From Circinella minor (lineage: Eukaryota > Mucoromycota > Mucoromycetes > Mucorales > Lichtheimiaceae), in assembly GCA_016758965.1 (NCBI GenBank), contig JAEPRB010000355.1, positions 1 through 31,972 on the forward strand: a DNA stretch of 31,972 nucleotides, read 5' to 3'. Positions within the stretch are counted from its first letter, which is position 1, and the number at the start of each line of letters is the position of its first letter. The position numbers and the translations under genes were made by a program. The notes under the pieces are model-generated. The model worked only from the letters and a program-made list of their open reading frames with translations, was not told the DNA's origin and did no database searches. Positions 10,710 through 20,825 of the stretch are shown in pieces.

Positions 10710-11743
10710 ACAAGTTCAAACACCAACAATAATAAATAAAAATAAAAAACATCACTTTACTTTGTATATAATATATAACTCTCCCTTCTTTCTCTTTATT
10801 ATTCATTTTATAAAAATAAAAAAAAAAGACAGCCATAAAAAAAACAAAAATCTGTTTTTCTTTTTCCCTTTTTTCATATGTTGAATAATATTTCAAGTTT
10901 TAATTTAATAGGATATTTATTTCATTTATAACAAGGTCATCAGGGTTAAAACCTGCTGATAAAAATCTAAATTATATATATTTATTTCTTGATTAAATAA
11001 TGTTATACGTACGTATATAAAGAGTATTTTAAATAAGCTTTCGAATGATTATTTAATCCTTAGCAACATTATAAATACATATATTACCATGGAAATATAT
11101 ATTTTATAACTTAGCAAACCACAACTAAATAACCATCAACCCCCCTCCCCTATTAATGATCAGGTGAGCTAAGAAGAGTATAGAAGGAAAAAAAGGGGGG
11201 GATGGTGAAGGAGAGAAAGGGAGAGAATATTACGCAGCACTCTCAAAAAACGGCACTCTAAAATCATACAAATTCGTCACCGCCTTGGCTTGTGAGAAAG
11301 GAAAAAAAAAACAAAAACAAAAAAACAAAAAGTAAAAAAAAACACTACTACAAGATTGTTATCCTTTGCTCATCTAAAAAAGTAGTTTTTCAAAGCAAAA
11401 CAAGACTAATAAGAAAACAACTACAATAGTCTCTCTTTTTTTTAAAAAAAAAAAAAACCGTAAGCTTTTAAGAAAAAAAAAAGTAACCTTTGGGAAGGTT
11501 GTCTGTTATAAGCGGGGAGGAAGATTAAAAAAAAAAGTTTTTTTTTTTTATTATTGTTGTTATTTTTTTTTTCATCTCTTTTTTTTTAATACAATCTCTT
11601 TTCTTTTTTTTTTATTTCTATATTATATTACTTTCTTTTTTATTGAACAACCAAAAAAAAAAAAAGAAAGAAAGAAGAAACTACTTTTTTTTTTTGCTAT
11701 TATTTTTTTCTGATTCAAAAAAAAAAAAAAAAAGTTATTGGTC
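10710..11743. other. Intergenic region between Pob3 and Epl1
   Basis: About 1 kb with no gene seen. It begins with A-rich 3'-end-like strings (10727-10750) and contains a purine-rich patch with runs of G (11160-11226). Many poly-A and poly-T tracts follow, ending in 17 A shortly before the Epl1 start. It probably carries the Epl1 promoter and leader. Confidence 0.5.
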
Positions 11744-12526
11744 ATGACAAACCAGATGGTGTCTCGTTTCAGAGAAAAAAAAGTGTCCTATAAAAAGGCT
11801 ATGACTGTTTACAAGACGTCTCAACCAGACGTTCTTAAAGAAGCTGTCGATGCTCAACGGTCGGTTGGCAATATAGAGTCTGGTGTTGAGAAAGAAGAGG
11901 AGGACGAGGTAACCCTAACGTTCTCTATTATGATTGGTGCTTGGCATAACACTACTTGGCAACTTGTTGCTGCGGATATTTTTAATTGGGGGGAGGGAGT
12001 ATCAAAAGGGGGTTGTTATTAGGAAATTAGAAAGGCAGATGATGAAAAAGAAAAATGGGGGAGTTGAAAGAAATAATTTTCATTATATTGAAAAAAAAAA
12101 AAAAAAAAGTTTGAGATTTGCTCATAAGTAATATTGTATGTATGATTTACAATATGTAGTATGATTTACAAGCCGTATTATCAGAAGCAAAAACGGCTGT
12201 GAAAACAGGCCAAGAAATTCAACGATTCATTCCAACACCAGATGCTACCAAAGTCATTTCAAATGAGGATTATGATCGTATATACAAACGCAACTTTCTT
12301 TTTAAAAAACCTACTAGTTATATTCGATTCTCAATGACTGTTGAAGATATGATCAAAGGTGGTGATCAATATTTTATGGATGAGAAAGATGATATATTTT
12401 TGAAGAAATATAATGATGAATATAAAAATAATAAACTTTCTGAAGACAAGTATGAAGATATAATGCATCAAATTGAATCTGTTGTTTCTTATCAATTACC
12501 TCATCTTAGTCTGGTAAGCAAAGTTT

Positions 12527-12557
<31 letters not shown>

Positions 12558-14625
12558 ACTTTACCTTTTTTTGTTTTTCAATATCTTTTGGATAAAAATG
12601 AAAATGGTATTCATATCTATATATCATTTTTAATGTGCCTTCTTTTTTTTTTTTTACTTGATCAGGATCCACTCAGTACACCTGAACCAAATGAATTATT
12701 AAAAATGCTTCCTGATTCTTTTCATTCATTATCATCATCTTTACCTAATATCTTTCCAATTCTTGAACATTGGCGATCAAGAAGATTAGCACAAGGTGGC
12801 AAACCCATTATACCCCAATTACAATATGAAGATATCCTCAAAAATGAAATTGATCCCTATGTATGTTTTCGTCGACGTGAAACAAAACCTGTACGCAAAA
12901 CTCGACGTACAGATCAACAATCATTGGAACGACTGCGTAAATTACGTAATGATATGGAAAAAGCTCGTAATTTGTTTGAAATGGTCTTGCGTCGTGAAAA
13001 ATTCCGTAAGGAAACCTTGGTTCAAGATTATAATGTCTTTGATAAAAAATGTGAAATCCGAAATTATCAAAAGAGATTGAACATTGTTGATGAAGAAGCT
13101 TTGAATCCTATTTCCAGAAAGAAACGTAAAACATCAACCGATGCTGGATCTTCGTAAGTTATTTATTACTTTCCATTTATTGTCTTTTGTTATTGTTTTT
13201 TTGTGTGTGTGTGTGTGTGTGTGTCCAAGGTATACATATATATATTCATTACCTTTTTTTTTTTTTTTGGTTTTTCTTTTCATATATAGAACCACTATCA
13301 AGATACCCCGTAGTTTATTACGTCAAACTGGTGGTGAAGGTTTAGATCGTCATGATAAGTCACCAATCCAACTAGCTCTAGAATCTGAACTTGCAAAGAA
13401 GCGAGAAGAAGATGCTGCCTATGAAGATGTTACAGAAGTAAGCATATATATATTTGTGTTTCTTTGATATTACTATTGAAAATTTATTCTAATTTATTTT
13501 TAACAAAAATATTTCAGTGTTCATACCAACCTTTTCCAATGGAATTACCATTACAATTTTTTCAATCACTTTCCAACAATGATAACCATAATAATACGAA
13601 TGATACCCCTTGTTTTCGGAAACGCATTGGACGTGGTGGTCGAGTATTTATCGATCGTATTGGGCGTCAAAATCATCATTATCAACAGAATCATGTAGCA
13701 CCACATACACCAGATCCATTCGCTTTTGATTCTGATTATATGGAAATGGATGATGATTTAATGGAATTAGATGAAACAGATAATAGGTAAAGAAAAATTA
13801 AAATTAAAGAAAAAAGCGAAAGAGAGAAAAGAGAAAAAAAACCTTTTTTTCAACACCCCTTGTAACAGTTTATTATTTTCCCCTTTCTCCTTTTCTCTCT
13901 CTCTCTCTCACTCTCTCTCTCTCTCTTTCTAGAGCTCACACACTAAATCACTTACTCAATATATTTTATAATCGGATATAGGTTTTTACGCCACCGTGCT
14001 CAATTGTTATCAACGGAGGAGCTCCGAAATTTCTTTCCTGATATACCAAGACAAGTAGCAAGAAAACAACCATTTACTCCAGTTGTTAATAATAATAACA
14101 CTAGTGGACCCTCCTCTACTTCTTCTGTTACTGTAGAAACACCAAGAGCTACCATAACAACAAATAATAATACTGGAGCAAACGGTAATACTTCTGTTGC
14201 TTCACCTATCATTGTTAAAAGACAAAACAGTCGTCAACGCAAGACTCCACAACAAGCTTCAGAAGAAATGGCTAAAGGAATGTTGACTGCTAACCTTAGT
14301 GCTGTTGTAAACAAAGTAACGAAATCCCACCAACAACAAATGCCATTACAGAATCATAAGAATAACAATGGTAAGAAATAAAAAAAATTAAAATGAGATA
14401 ATGATAAAGAATGAAAGGAATGAAGTCTTGAAGGGGAAAAAAAAAAAAAAGAGAAAAGAAAAAAAAAATTCGGAACAAGGAAGTAAAAAAAAAATATATA
14501 ATGGCTGACTGATTTAAGTTATTTATTAATTAGGTCCATCACCATTACAACAACCGACACCACCACCACAAAAATCCTCTACTTCACCTTCACCTCCTCA
14601 ACAATACGTAACCCATGTTTCTTAA
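11744..14625 (+). CDS. EPL1: Enhancer of polycomb homologue Epl1 (NuA4 acetyltransferase scaffold)
   Basis: Seven exons: 11744-11908, 12160-12513, 12666-13153, 13290-13437, 13518-13786, 13982-14370 and 14534-14625; 634 residues. Epl1 holds the catalytic Piccolo module (Esa1, Yng2, Eaf6) to the rest of NuA4, which acetylates histones H4 and H2A. The EPL1 domain covers about residues 10-170: SGVEKEEEDE at the exon 1/2 junction, then AVLSEA, RFIPTPDA and, near 108, IRFSMTVEDM followed by FMDEKDD. Further on are EHWRSRRLAQGG, DPYVCFRRRE near 235 with a basic stretch, a long coiled helix with MVLRREKFRKE, and RKRIGRGGRVFIDR near 417-431, which is typical of fungal Epl1. The C-terminal third is Asn/Thr/Gln-rich. 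If the last intron is retained, the protein ends six codons into it (stop at 14379-14381). Splicing to 14534 adds about 30 Pro/Gln/Ser-rich residues. The gene is tandem with Pob3 and convergent with the chitinase. Confidence 0.93.
13202..13224. repeat. (TG)n microsatellite in Epl1 intron 3
   Basis: Perfect TG dinucleotide run between the third and fourth coding exons of Epl1. Confidence 0.9.
13894..13930. repeat. (CT)n microsatellite in Epl1 intron 5
   Basis: CT dinucleotide run with small interruptions. It lies in the intron before exon 6 and may lengthen its polypyrimidine tract. Confidence 0.8.
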
Positions 14626-14959
14626 ATCCACTTTACGAAGAACAAAACAAAAACTTTCGAAATCCATCATTTTTTAAAAGGAAACAAAAAAGTCAAACAA
14701 TGTAGATATTATAAGTTAGTGGACGACGAAATACAAAAAAAAATCATTTGTGTATAAAAAAAACCCCCAAAACATATTGCATATATAAACTTAACATTCA
14801 TCATCTCATTATCCTCTGTTACCCCCCTCTCTCAAATTATTTTTGTTCGAAGAACCCAAAAAATAAATAAAAATAAAATACATTTTTAAATACATTTTTC
14901 TTTTTATTAAAGAGAAAAGTAAACATAAAAAAAAATATATACGTAGTGATTGATTTATT
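14626..14959. terminator. Convergent 3' region between Epl1 and the chitinase
   Basis: The two genes end 334 bases apart, facing each other. Plus-strand AATAAATAAAAATAAAAT at 14861-14878 and the minus-strand reading of TTTTTATTAAA near 14900-14910 are candidate polyadenylation signals. The 3' ends probably overlap or nearly touch. No further gene fits here. Confidence 0.45.
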
Positions 14960-17435
14960 TTATGTCATAAATTTCATATTGTTCACATCTGGAGCAATAA
15001 ATACTTCATCATCTGGAATTGAACCATTAATTCCAAAAACGAGTGCCATACTTTTCCTATTTGGATTATTGACTTGAATTTTAACCACTTGATCTATTTG
15101 TTTAACTTGTCCATTGGTCACACTATCCACAGTAATATTCGATGAAGATGGCATTTTCATTTCAATAATCACTTTACTTCCAAATGCTTTCGTATCTAAT
15201 CGTCGAGCATTAATGATGGCATTATATTGATTTTTTGTTTTATCAATATGAGTAACTAAAAATTGTGCTGTTACACGGGCTGATTTATAAGGTCGAGGAT
15301 TGTTGATGTAAGACAGGGCTCGTTTTCTTCTTGACTTGGCATCACATGTACCACCGCCATCCTCATTGTCAGATTGTGCGCAGTAAATAGATTCACCATC
15401 CGTTGTACTGAGACATTTTAATCCCACAGCACAAGGAGTCACTACCCATTGATCTTGAACACATACACCAAATCCATCTTGAGTGCATATATATTTGCCA
15501 GCTTCAGAACAACTATCACCCTCTTGAACACACGATTGATCATCGTCTTTATCTTCATCTTCATCTTCGTCATCATCGTCGTCGTCGTCATGGTTATTAT
15601 CATCATTAGATGGTGTGGGTGTTCCTGTCTCTTCTTTTGAATGCGTTGTTGTCTTGGTAACTGTTGTTGCTGAAATAGTTTCAGTAGTCGTTGTAATATA
15701 ATCGGAACTAGTGGTGGTTGTAGATGTCGGAGTAGACTTATCAGTAGTGGTTAGACTGGAACTTTTTGTTTTTGTTTTCGTTGTACTCTTTTGATCATCA
15801 TTATTATTGTCACTATCATCATCACCAGGTGCTCCATTCTTTTTATGAACCAAATTAGCCACAGCCGAAGCAAAATTTGGTTTGGTATCCTTATTACCAT
15901 GAGCTTGTGAAGCATCTACATAATTCACCACATGTAAAGGGAAAAAAAAAGCCCGATACATAACCAATTTTAAAATTCCATCCAAAAAAAAAAAACCAAT
16001 CCTAAGACTTTAATTAATTGATAGTTTACATACCCCAGATAGTAATACCACCAAAACTCTTTTTGTAAGAAGAAGATACTTTATCTACAACAGATTTCAA
16101 TTTATCAAAAGAAATATAACCTGTGCTTGCAGCAGATTCGGATCCAGGAATACCCAAAAAGACTTTGGCATTCTTATTTTTGGCTTTGTTTTGAGCCCAT
16201 TCATCCCATGCATCAAAGTTAAAATTAGAACCACTGGTTGTGGAACAATAATTGTTATAAAATTGAACATTGACGGCATCAATATCGGCTTCATGAAGTA
16301 CTTCACCAAGCATGACATCTGGAAATGGACACTGTTATTATATATATTTAATATATTAGTTTTCTTTTTGTTATCACTTATGTATTACTTGATTCAATAA
16401 AATTATTATTTAATCTTATTGTTTACCTGAGGAGCTGCAGTAATATAATAATCTTTAGAAGAATCTTTTTTAAATAACTTACGAAGTTCTTTAACAAATG
16501 CCTTTACATTGTAAAAAAAAAAAAAAAGGAGCAGATTAGAAGATCCAATGGATTTTTAGATTAAATGCGTATGAAAAATATATAAAAATATGGACGTACA
16601 GTATATCCAGTTGATCCACCTCCTTCAATATCCAAATCAAAGCCATCAATAACTGCGTCACCAAAAGGTCGAGTTTTACTATCTCCAGCACCGAAAAGAT
16701 TCCACATGGTTTTTGCAAACGTAGTTCCTTCATCATCATTTGAAAATCCATAAGCACCACTTGCTCCACCAAGTGATAATAAGATTTTTTTACCTTTATC
16801 TTGACATGTTTTGATATCTATTAATTGACAAATAAATTTATTGATCATCAGTATAGAAACGTTAAATGTTTGATTATCGCGTCAAAGAGTGTTATATTTT
16901 TTTGATACTTTACTGTTTTTCTATTTATTTTTTCTATTTACCTTTTCCAATATGATTACATTGAAGTAATGCCGTTCCTTCAAACGGAGCACCGTTACAT
17001 GCATTAGCAACATTCAACGTTGGAAGATCACCAACATTGAAATTTGTAATAAAGCCAATAATAAGTATATCAGATGTATCGTCACAATAATCTGCAAGGC
17101 TTTTTTGAGAACTATCTGAAGCAGCAGAATTCTATTTTTGATATAATCATATATAAATTACAAGTTACGTATTATTATTGAAAATGTTACTGAATATAAA
17201 ATTTGGTAATGTATTTATATAAGACTTTGATAATTTTTTTTTTGTTGTTGCTCATTTTCATATTTTTTTAAATAATCTAAATAGCCCAACATTTATATAC
17301 CTGTCCCCAATATGAAACGACGTTGTATCCATCTGGAAATCCAGCCGATACTAATAAATGTTCTTGTGAAATATAATATAAAAATACAGATGATACAACC
17401 GTTGTAATTCTAAAAAGTTTGTTCCGGCCAAACAT
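14960..17435 (-). CDS. GH18 class III (hevamine-type) chitinase with Cys-rich module and C-terminal extension
   Basis: Six exons on the minus strand: 17435-17301, 17131-16942, 16817-16600, 16501-16427, 16331-16034 and 15915-14960; 623 residues. Residues 1-31 form a secretion signal. The catalytic barrel runs from YNVVSYWGQ (about 37-45) through SLGGASG at 123-129, the catalytic DGFDLDIE at 166-173 (acid E173), [10 protein letters not shown] at 226-235, and closes with GGITIWD at 300-306. Then come a Ser/Thr linker that is probably O-glycosylated, an Asp/Glu run, and a Cys-rich module at about 433-486 similar to fungal CBM19-type chitin-binding modules. KSRRKR near 500 is a Kex2-like cut site, followed by a final domain of about 120 residues. 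Rhizopus chitinases are reported to have a comparable architecture with C-terminal processing, so loss of the last domain on secretion is likely. The role would be cell-wall remodelling or chitin digestion. Confidence 0.92.
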
Positions 17436-17995
17436 AATTACAAGATTTTTTTTTTAAGAAAGGAGAGGAATGAAGAAGAAGAAGAAAATAGATGGAGAGG
17501 ATATTAGAAGCTCCTCGTTATGTTTTTGTTTTCACTATGAAGATTATGAAATATAAATCAATTAGTTACATTTATATACTTTTTCTTTCTTATATTCCCG
17601 GGTAAAAAAAAAAAGTAATATATTTATTTCTTACTATTTACAGCGTTGGTATCAAAAAGTGACGGATTTAACAGCTTTTTTTTTAATGCTCTGTGAAACA
17701 TTTCGAAAAAAAAAAATTGTGGCAAACTAAATGTAAGATGATAATGTTAAAATTTTTATTAATGATGTACTTTATTTATTTATTTTATTTGTTCTTCATT
17801 TTGTAAGTATTCTTGACATAAATTTTCAAGACAACAATATTTTCTTTCTTTTTTTTTTTTTTTTATAAATATAAACATTTAAGGAGATATAAGAAGTAAC
17901 AAGCTGTTTAAGAGTCAAATACATTTGAGATTTTTTTTTCTGTATTCATAATACTAATCGTTTTGCAGAATTATGTATAAAAAGTATTTAGTCAT

Positions 17996-18032
<37 letters not shown>

Positions 18033-18227
18033 GTGCATAAAAATTCTTCTTCTTTCACTACTATGTCAATAATTATATAGTATATATTTTATTTGTCGTG
18101 ATCAATATTGGAATACAGCGAGAGGTAGAAGGGGTTAATCTGTGTTTTAGCATTTAAATTTTCACATAATTAAGTTGCATATATATTTATAAAAAAAAAA
18201 CTTTAAAAGAATAGATTAATTGGTAAT
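17436..18227. other. Chitinase upstream region
   Basis: This holds the chitinase promoter. An A-rich stretch precedes the start codon on the minus strand, and a TATAAA on the minus strand lies at about 17569-17578. Further out there are only AT-rich sequence and a TA microsatellite, and no gene is visible. The left edge of repeat R copy A follows at 18228. Confidence 0.5.
18001..18029. repeat. (TA)n microsatellite
   Basis: Perfect TA dinucleotide run of 14 units between the chitinase promoter and repeat R. Confidence 0.9.
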
Positions 18228-19253
18228 AAAAAAAATTGTCGTCATCATCAACACTGTTATTAAACTGTCAATTAATTTCACTGTGTAAATTATAACCTTC
18301 CTGTCTGATCGACGTTTCCGTCGTCTAATGCTTATGTATTCGGTTGTTTTTTTCTTTATTACCTATTCAGAAAAAAGTAAAAAGATGATGTCATACCAAC
18401 GGTTGTCATTGTCATATAATAAAGTGTTGATGATTATTTATTTTGTTGTCATTTGTCGTATTTTTTTTCAAATTATATCTTCTCTTCTTTTACTGAGAGG
18501 TTGTTGACAACAACAAACCATTTTTTTTCTCGATTTGTTTCTATGACGTAAATATATATAGAGTATAGAAAGAAATGATTCTCTTATAATAAAATAGAAA
18601 AAAAAAAGTATTGAGATCAGAAAATAACATGCAACTATCATACATAAAAATTGATGATGTACAAATCATCAATTTATATAATAATTATTGTTCATTATTA
18701 ATAGCGTTATTAGTAAGGGGGGCGGAAACGCCAAATTCTTATATTTTCACACGTTCACTTTCTTGCACATTTATATTCAGAAATTTTTTAATAGATATAG
18801 AAAACATCTGATCTATGTTTGCTACCTCATTTGAACACATGTAATAAAAAATGGGCGAAAAAGTATTCTTTCTAATATGTAGTGTAGCATCAATAAATAT
18901 CACACTAATGTAATGTATAATATATTATTTTGTATATTATTATATATTCAACAATTTATATATTGAAATAAATGAATTCATGGGACGTCATGTGGAATCA
19001 AAAGAAGCATCCAGAAAAAATAAATAATGTCATTTTATAAGCTGTAATTACGTATTTAGTAGATTTATATATAATTTGTTGTTTTATTAAGTGATAAACT
19101 CTGACTGGACAGTACTTATAAATATATGGGATCAATTTCACAAATAAACTGGAAGACACTGTAGGCAATAACTAACCCGAATAAAGGAAATCTTCATGAC
19201 CATGTACGAAATCTGGAACTTGGAAAAGGTAAACAGTTAAACATATACGGTAC

Positions 19254-19316
<63 letters not shown>

Positions 19317-19869
19317 GTTGCTGTAGGGATGTTCAGAGGGTTCTGCGGATCATCCAATCTGTATACTCGTTGTTATTTCTATCCCTTCCATACAATTTGT
19401 TTATAAGAACCATTTCCAGGACCATAATAGACCTCACTCTAAGAAAATGAGAATATAGGCCGTTTTTTCTTAAAGAAAAAAGTTGAAGAGAGTGAAACAG
19501 CGTTTTTTTTTTTGAGATCTTGTTAATGATGATGAATAATGACGATAAGATAAATGTTCTTTATTCTATACATTTTGCTGTTGATAAAATGATATATCAA
19601 CACAGCTGTCGAATAATATCAATAAAGAAGATGGGCTTCTTTAATTATTAAAAGTCATTGACCAAGCCGAGAAATACCAAAATGTCAGCAAAACATCATG
19701 ATTGATGATTTGCTATATTTCAACAGTTATTACTTATTATTAACTCTCGCTTGTTGCGAGTTTCTGTTTCTGCAACAAATAATCTGGAAATCTTTGGCTC
19801 ACTAGCAATAGCTAGGAGAGGGTCTGCAGCCAATGAAATTGATGTAAAAGCTGTAATTCTTTTGTAATC
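18228..19869. repeat. Repeat R, copy A (direct duplicate of 26727-28268)
   Basis: From TTGTCGTCATCATC near 18235 to TTCTTTTGTAAT at 19869 this matches 26727-28268 in the same orientation with scattered substitutions and small indels, including the block CTGTCTGATCGAC near 18301 and a shared (TA)n(TG)n tract at 19267-19313. Copy A has some extra bases (about 1.64 against 1.54 kb). Short protein-like stretches are conserved on the minus strand, such as a frame reading FTSISLAADPLLAIAS (about 19800-19860) and one reading DDPQNPLNIPT (near 19330-19350). They are broken by stops, which suggests a decayed gene or transposon. No terminal repeats or transposase motif were recognised. Confidence 0.85.
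19267..19313. repeat. (TA)n(TG)n compound microsatellite in repeat R copy A
   Basis: A TA run passes into a TG run. The same compound tract occurs in copy B at 27668-27711 with different unit counts. Confidence 0.9.
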
Positions 19870-20022
19870 GGCGCAGCAAAGCATAATTGAATGTACGCTG
19901 TATTTTAATATTTAAAATAACAAATAACTATCTTTATGAATATTATGTGTTGTATATTATAATCGTTGTTGCTGCTGCTGCTATTGTTATTCTTGTTTTA
20001 GTGTACTTATGTTTCCTCATTG

Positions 20023-20469
20023 CTACGTATCATCACTAAGCGTTACTTCGGGCATGAATTCATCGGCACTAGTATTCCAAACATTATCTTCGGTGTAACT
20101 CCAAAGGTCATCTGGAATATCATAGCTGCAGTAAACATCCATGCCATCAAAACTACATCATGCACTAATTTCATCACCATGGTCGCTATCACCTAAGTAA
20201 CTGTGATTATTATAATCCAAGTCACTATGATTGTTGTTATAATTCAAGTTATCACCAAAGTTACTATTAAGCTACCATATTCTTTGACAAGAGAATTTAA
20301 AACCTATATAATGAACAATAAAATATTTATAGCTGAACATAACAAGAATAAATTGCAATACAGCTTGCACATCAATTTTAGGTTCTACATTTGTTGCGTT
20401 TGATCCACTACAAATCTCAAAATGCTTTGTTTTATTTACGGTGCGTTTATACTTACGTATTGAATTCAT
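20023..20469 (-). pseudogene. Minus-strand remnant coding for an acidic Asn/Asp-rich C-terminus
   Basis: On the minus strand an ATG at 20469-20467 begins MNSIRKYKRTVNK and runs about 45 codons. A possible intron ends in TATAG near 20305, after which VLNSLVKEYGSLI continues. The signal then moves frame to an Asn/Asp-rich run (NLNYNNNHSDLDYNNHS) with one internal stop near 20160, and it ends with DEFMPEVTLSDDT at the TAG 20025-20023. Two breaks make it a likely pseudogene. It occupies the module between R and G in copy A that has no counterpart in copy B. Family not recognised. Confidence 0.4.
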
Positions 20470-20743
20470 TTTGACAGGTCAAACAATAAAAATAGTTAAA
20501 ATCGCTTCTCGCCGTACATTTGGTAATGTAAATAAAATTAAATAAAAGATAAAGGAATAAATGTTTATTTGATATCAAGATTCAATGCTAAAAAAACTTG
20601 TCTCCATGCCAATTTTCAGGTTTTTAAGGACCCCATTCCAAAGTGCATATTTATTATTATTTTTTCTAATCCTGTAACTTCGTGCAACAAATAAAAAAAA
20701 TGATAACATAGTCTACACCAGTACAAGCCGAAGAATAATGGAA

Positions 20744-20753
20744 TATAAAAAGG
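20744..20753 (+). promoter_or_regulatory. TATA box of gene G copy 1
   Basis: TATAAAAAGG stands about 75 bases before the ATG at 20826, followed by a pyrimidine-rich leader. The same box and leader occur before copy 2 (29298-29307). Homology between the copies restarts just upstream of it, so the promoter was duplicated with the gene. Confidence 0.55.
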
Positions 20754-20825
20754 ATTCGTTAGTTTCTTACACTTTTTCCCTACTTTTACACTTTTTCCTT
20801 TTTTTTTTTTTTGTCATTATTAATC

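Noticed and set aside
14004..14381. Epl1 ending in the retained last intron
   Set aside because: A good donor GTAAGA and an acceptor TTAG join the frame to a further Pro/Gln-rich exon at 14534-14625. The retained form is possible but secondary.
18611..18811. Plus-strand frame of 66 codons in repeat R copy A
   Set aside because: The matching region of copy B has frame-changing indels, and the sequence has no protein-like character.
19172..19357. Minus-strand frame through the microsatellite of R copy A as a whole gene
   Set aside because: The His-Thr and Ile-Tyr runs are microsatellite translation. Only the short flanking words recur in copy B, and they are described under R.
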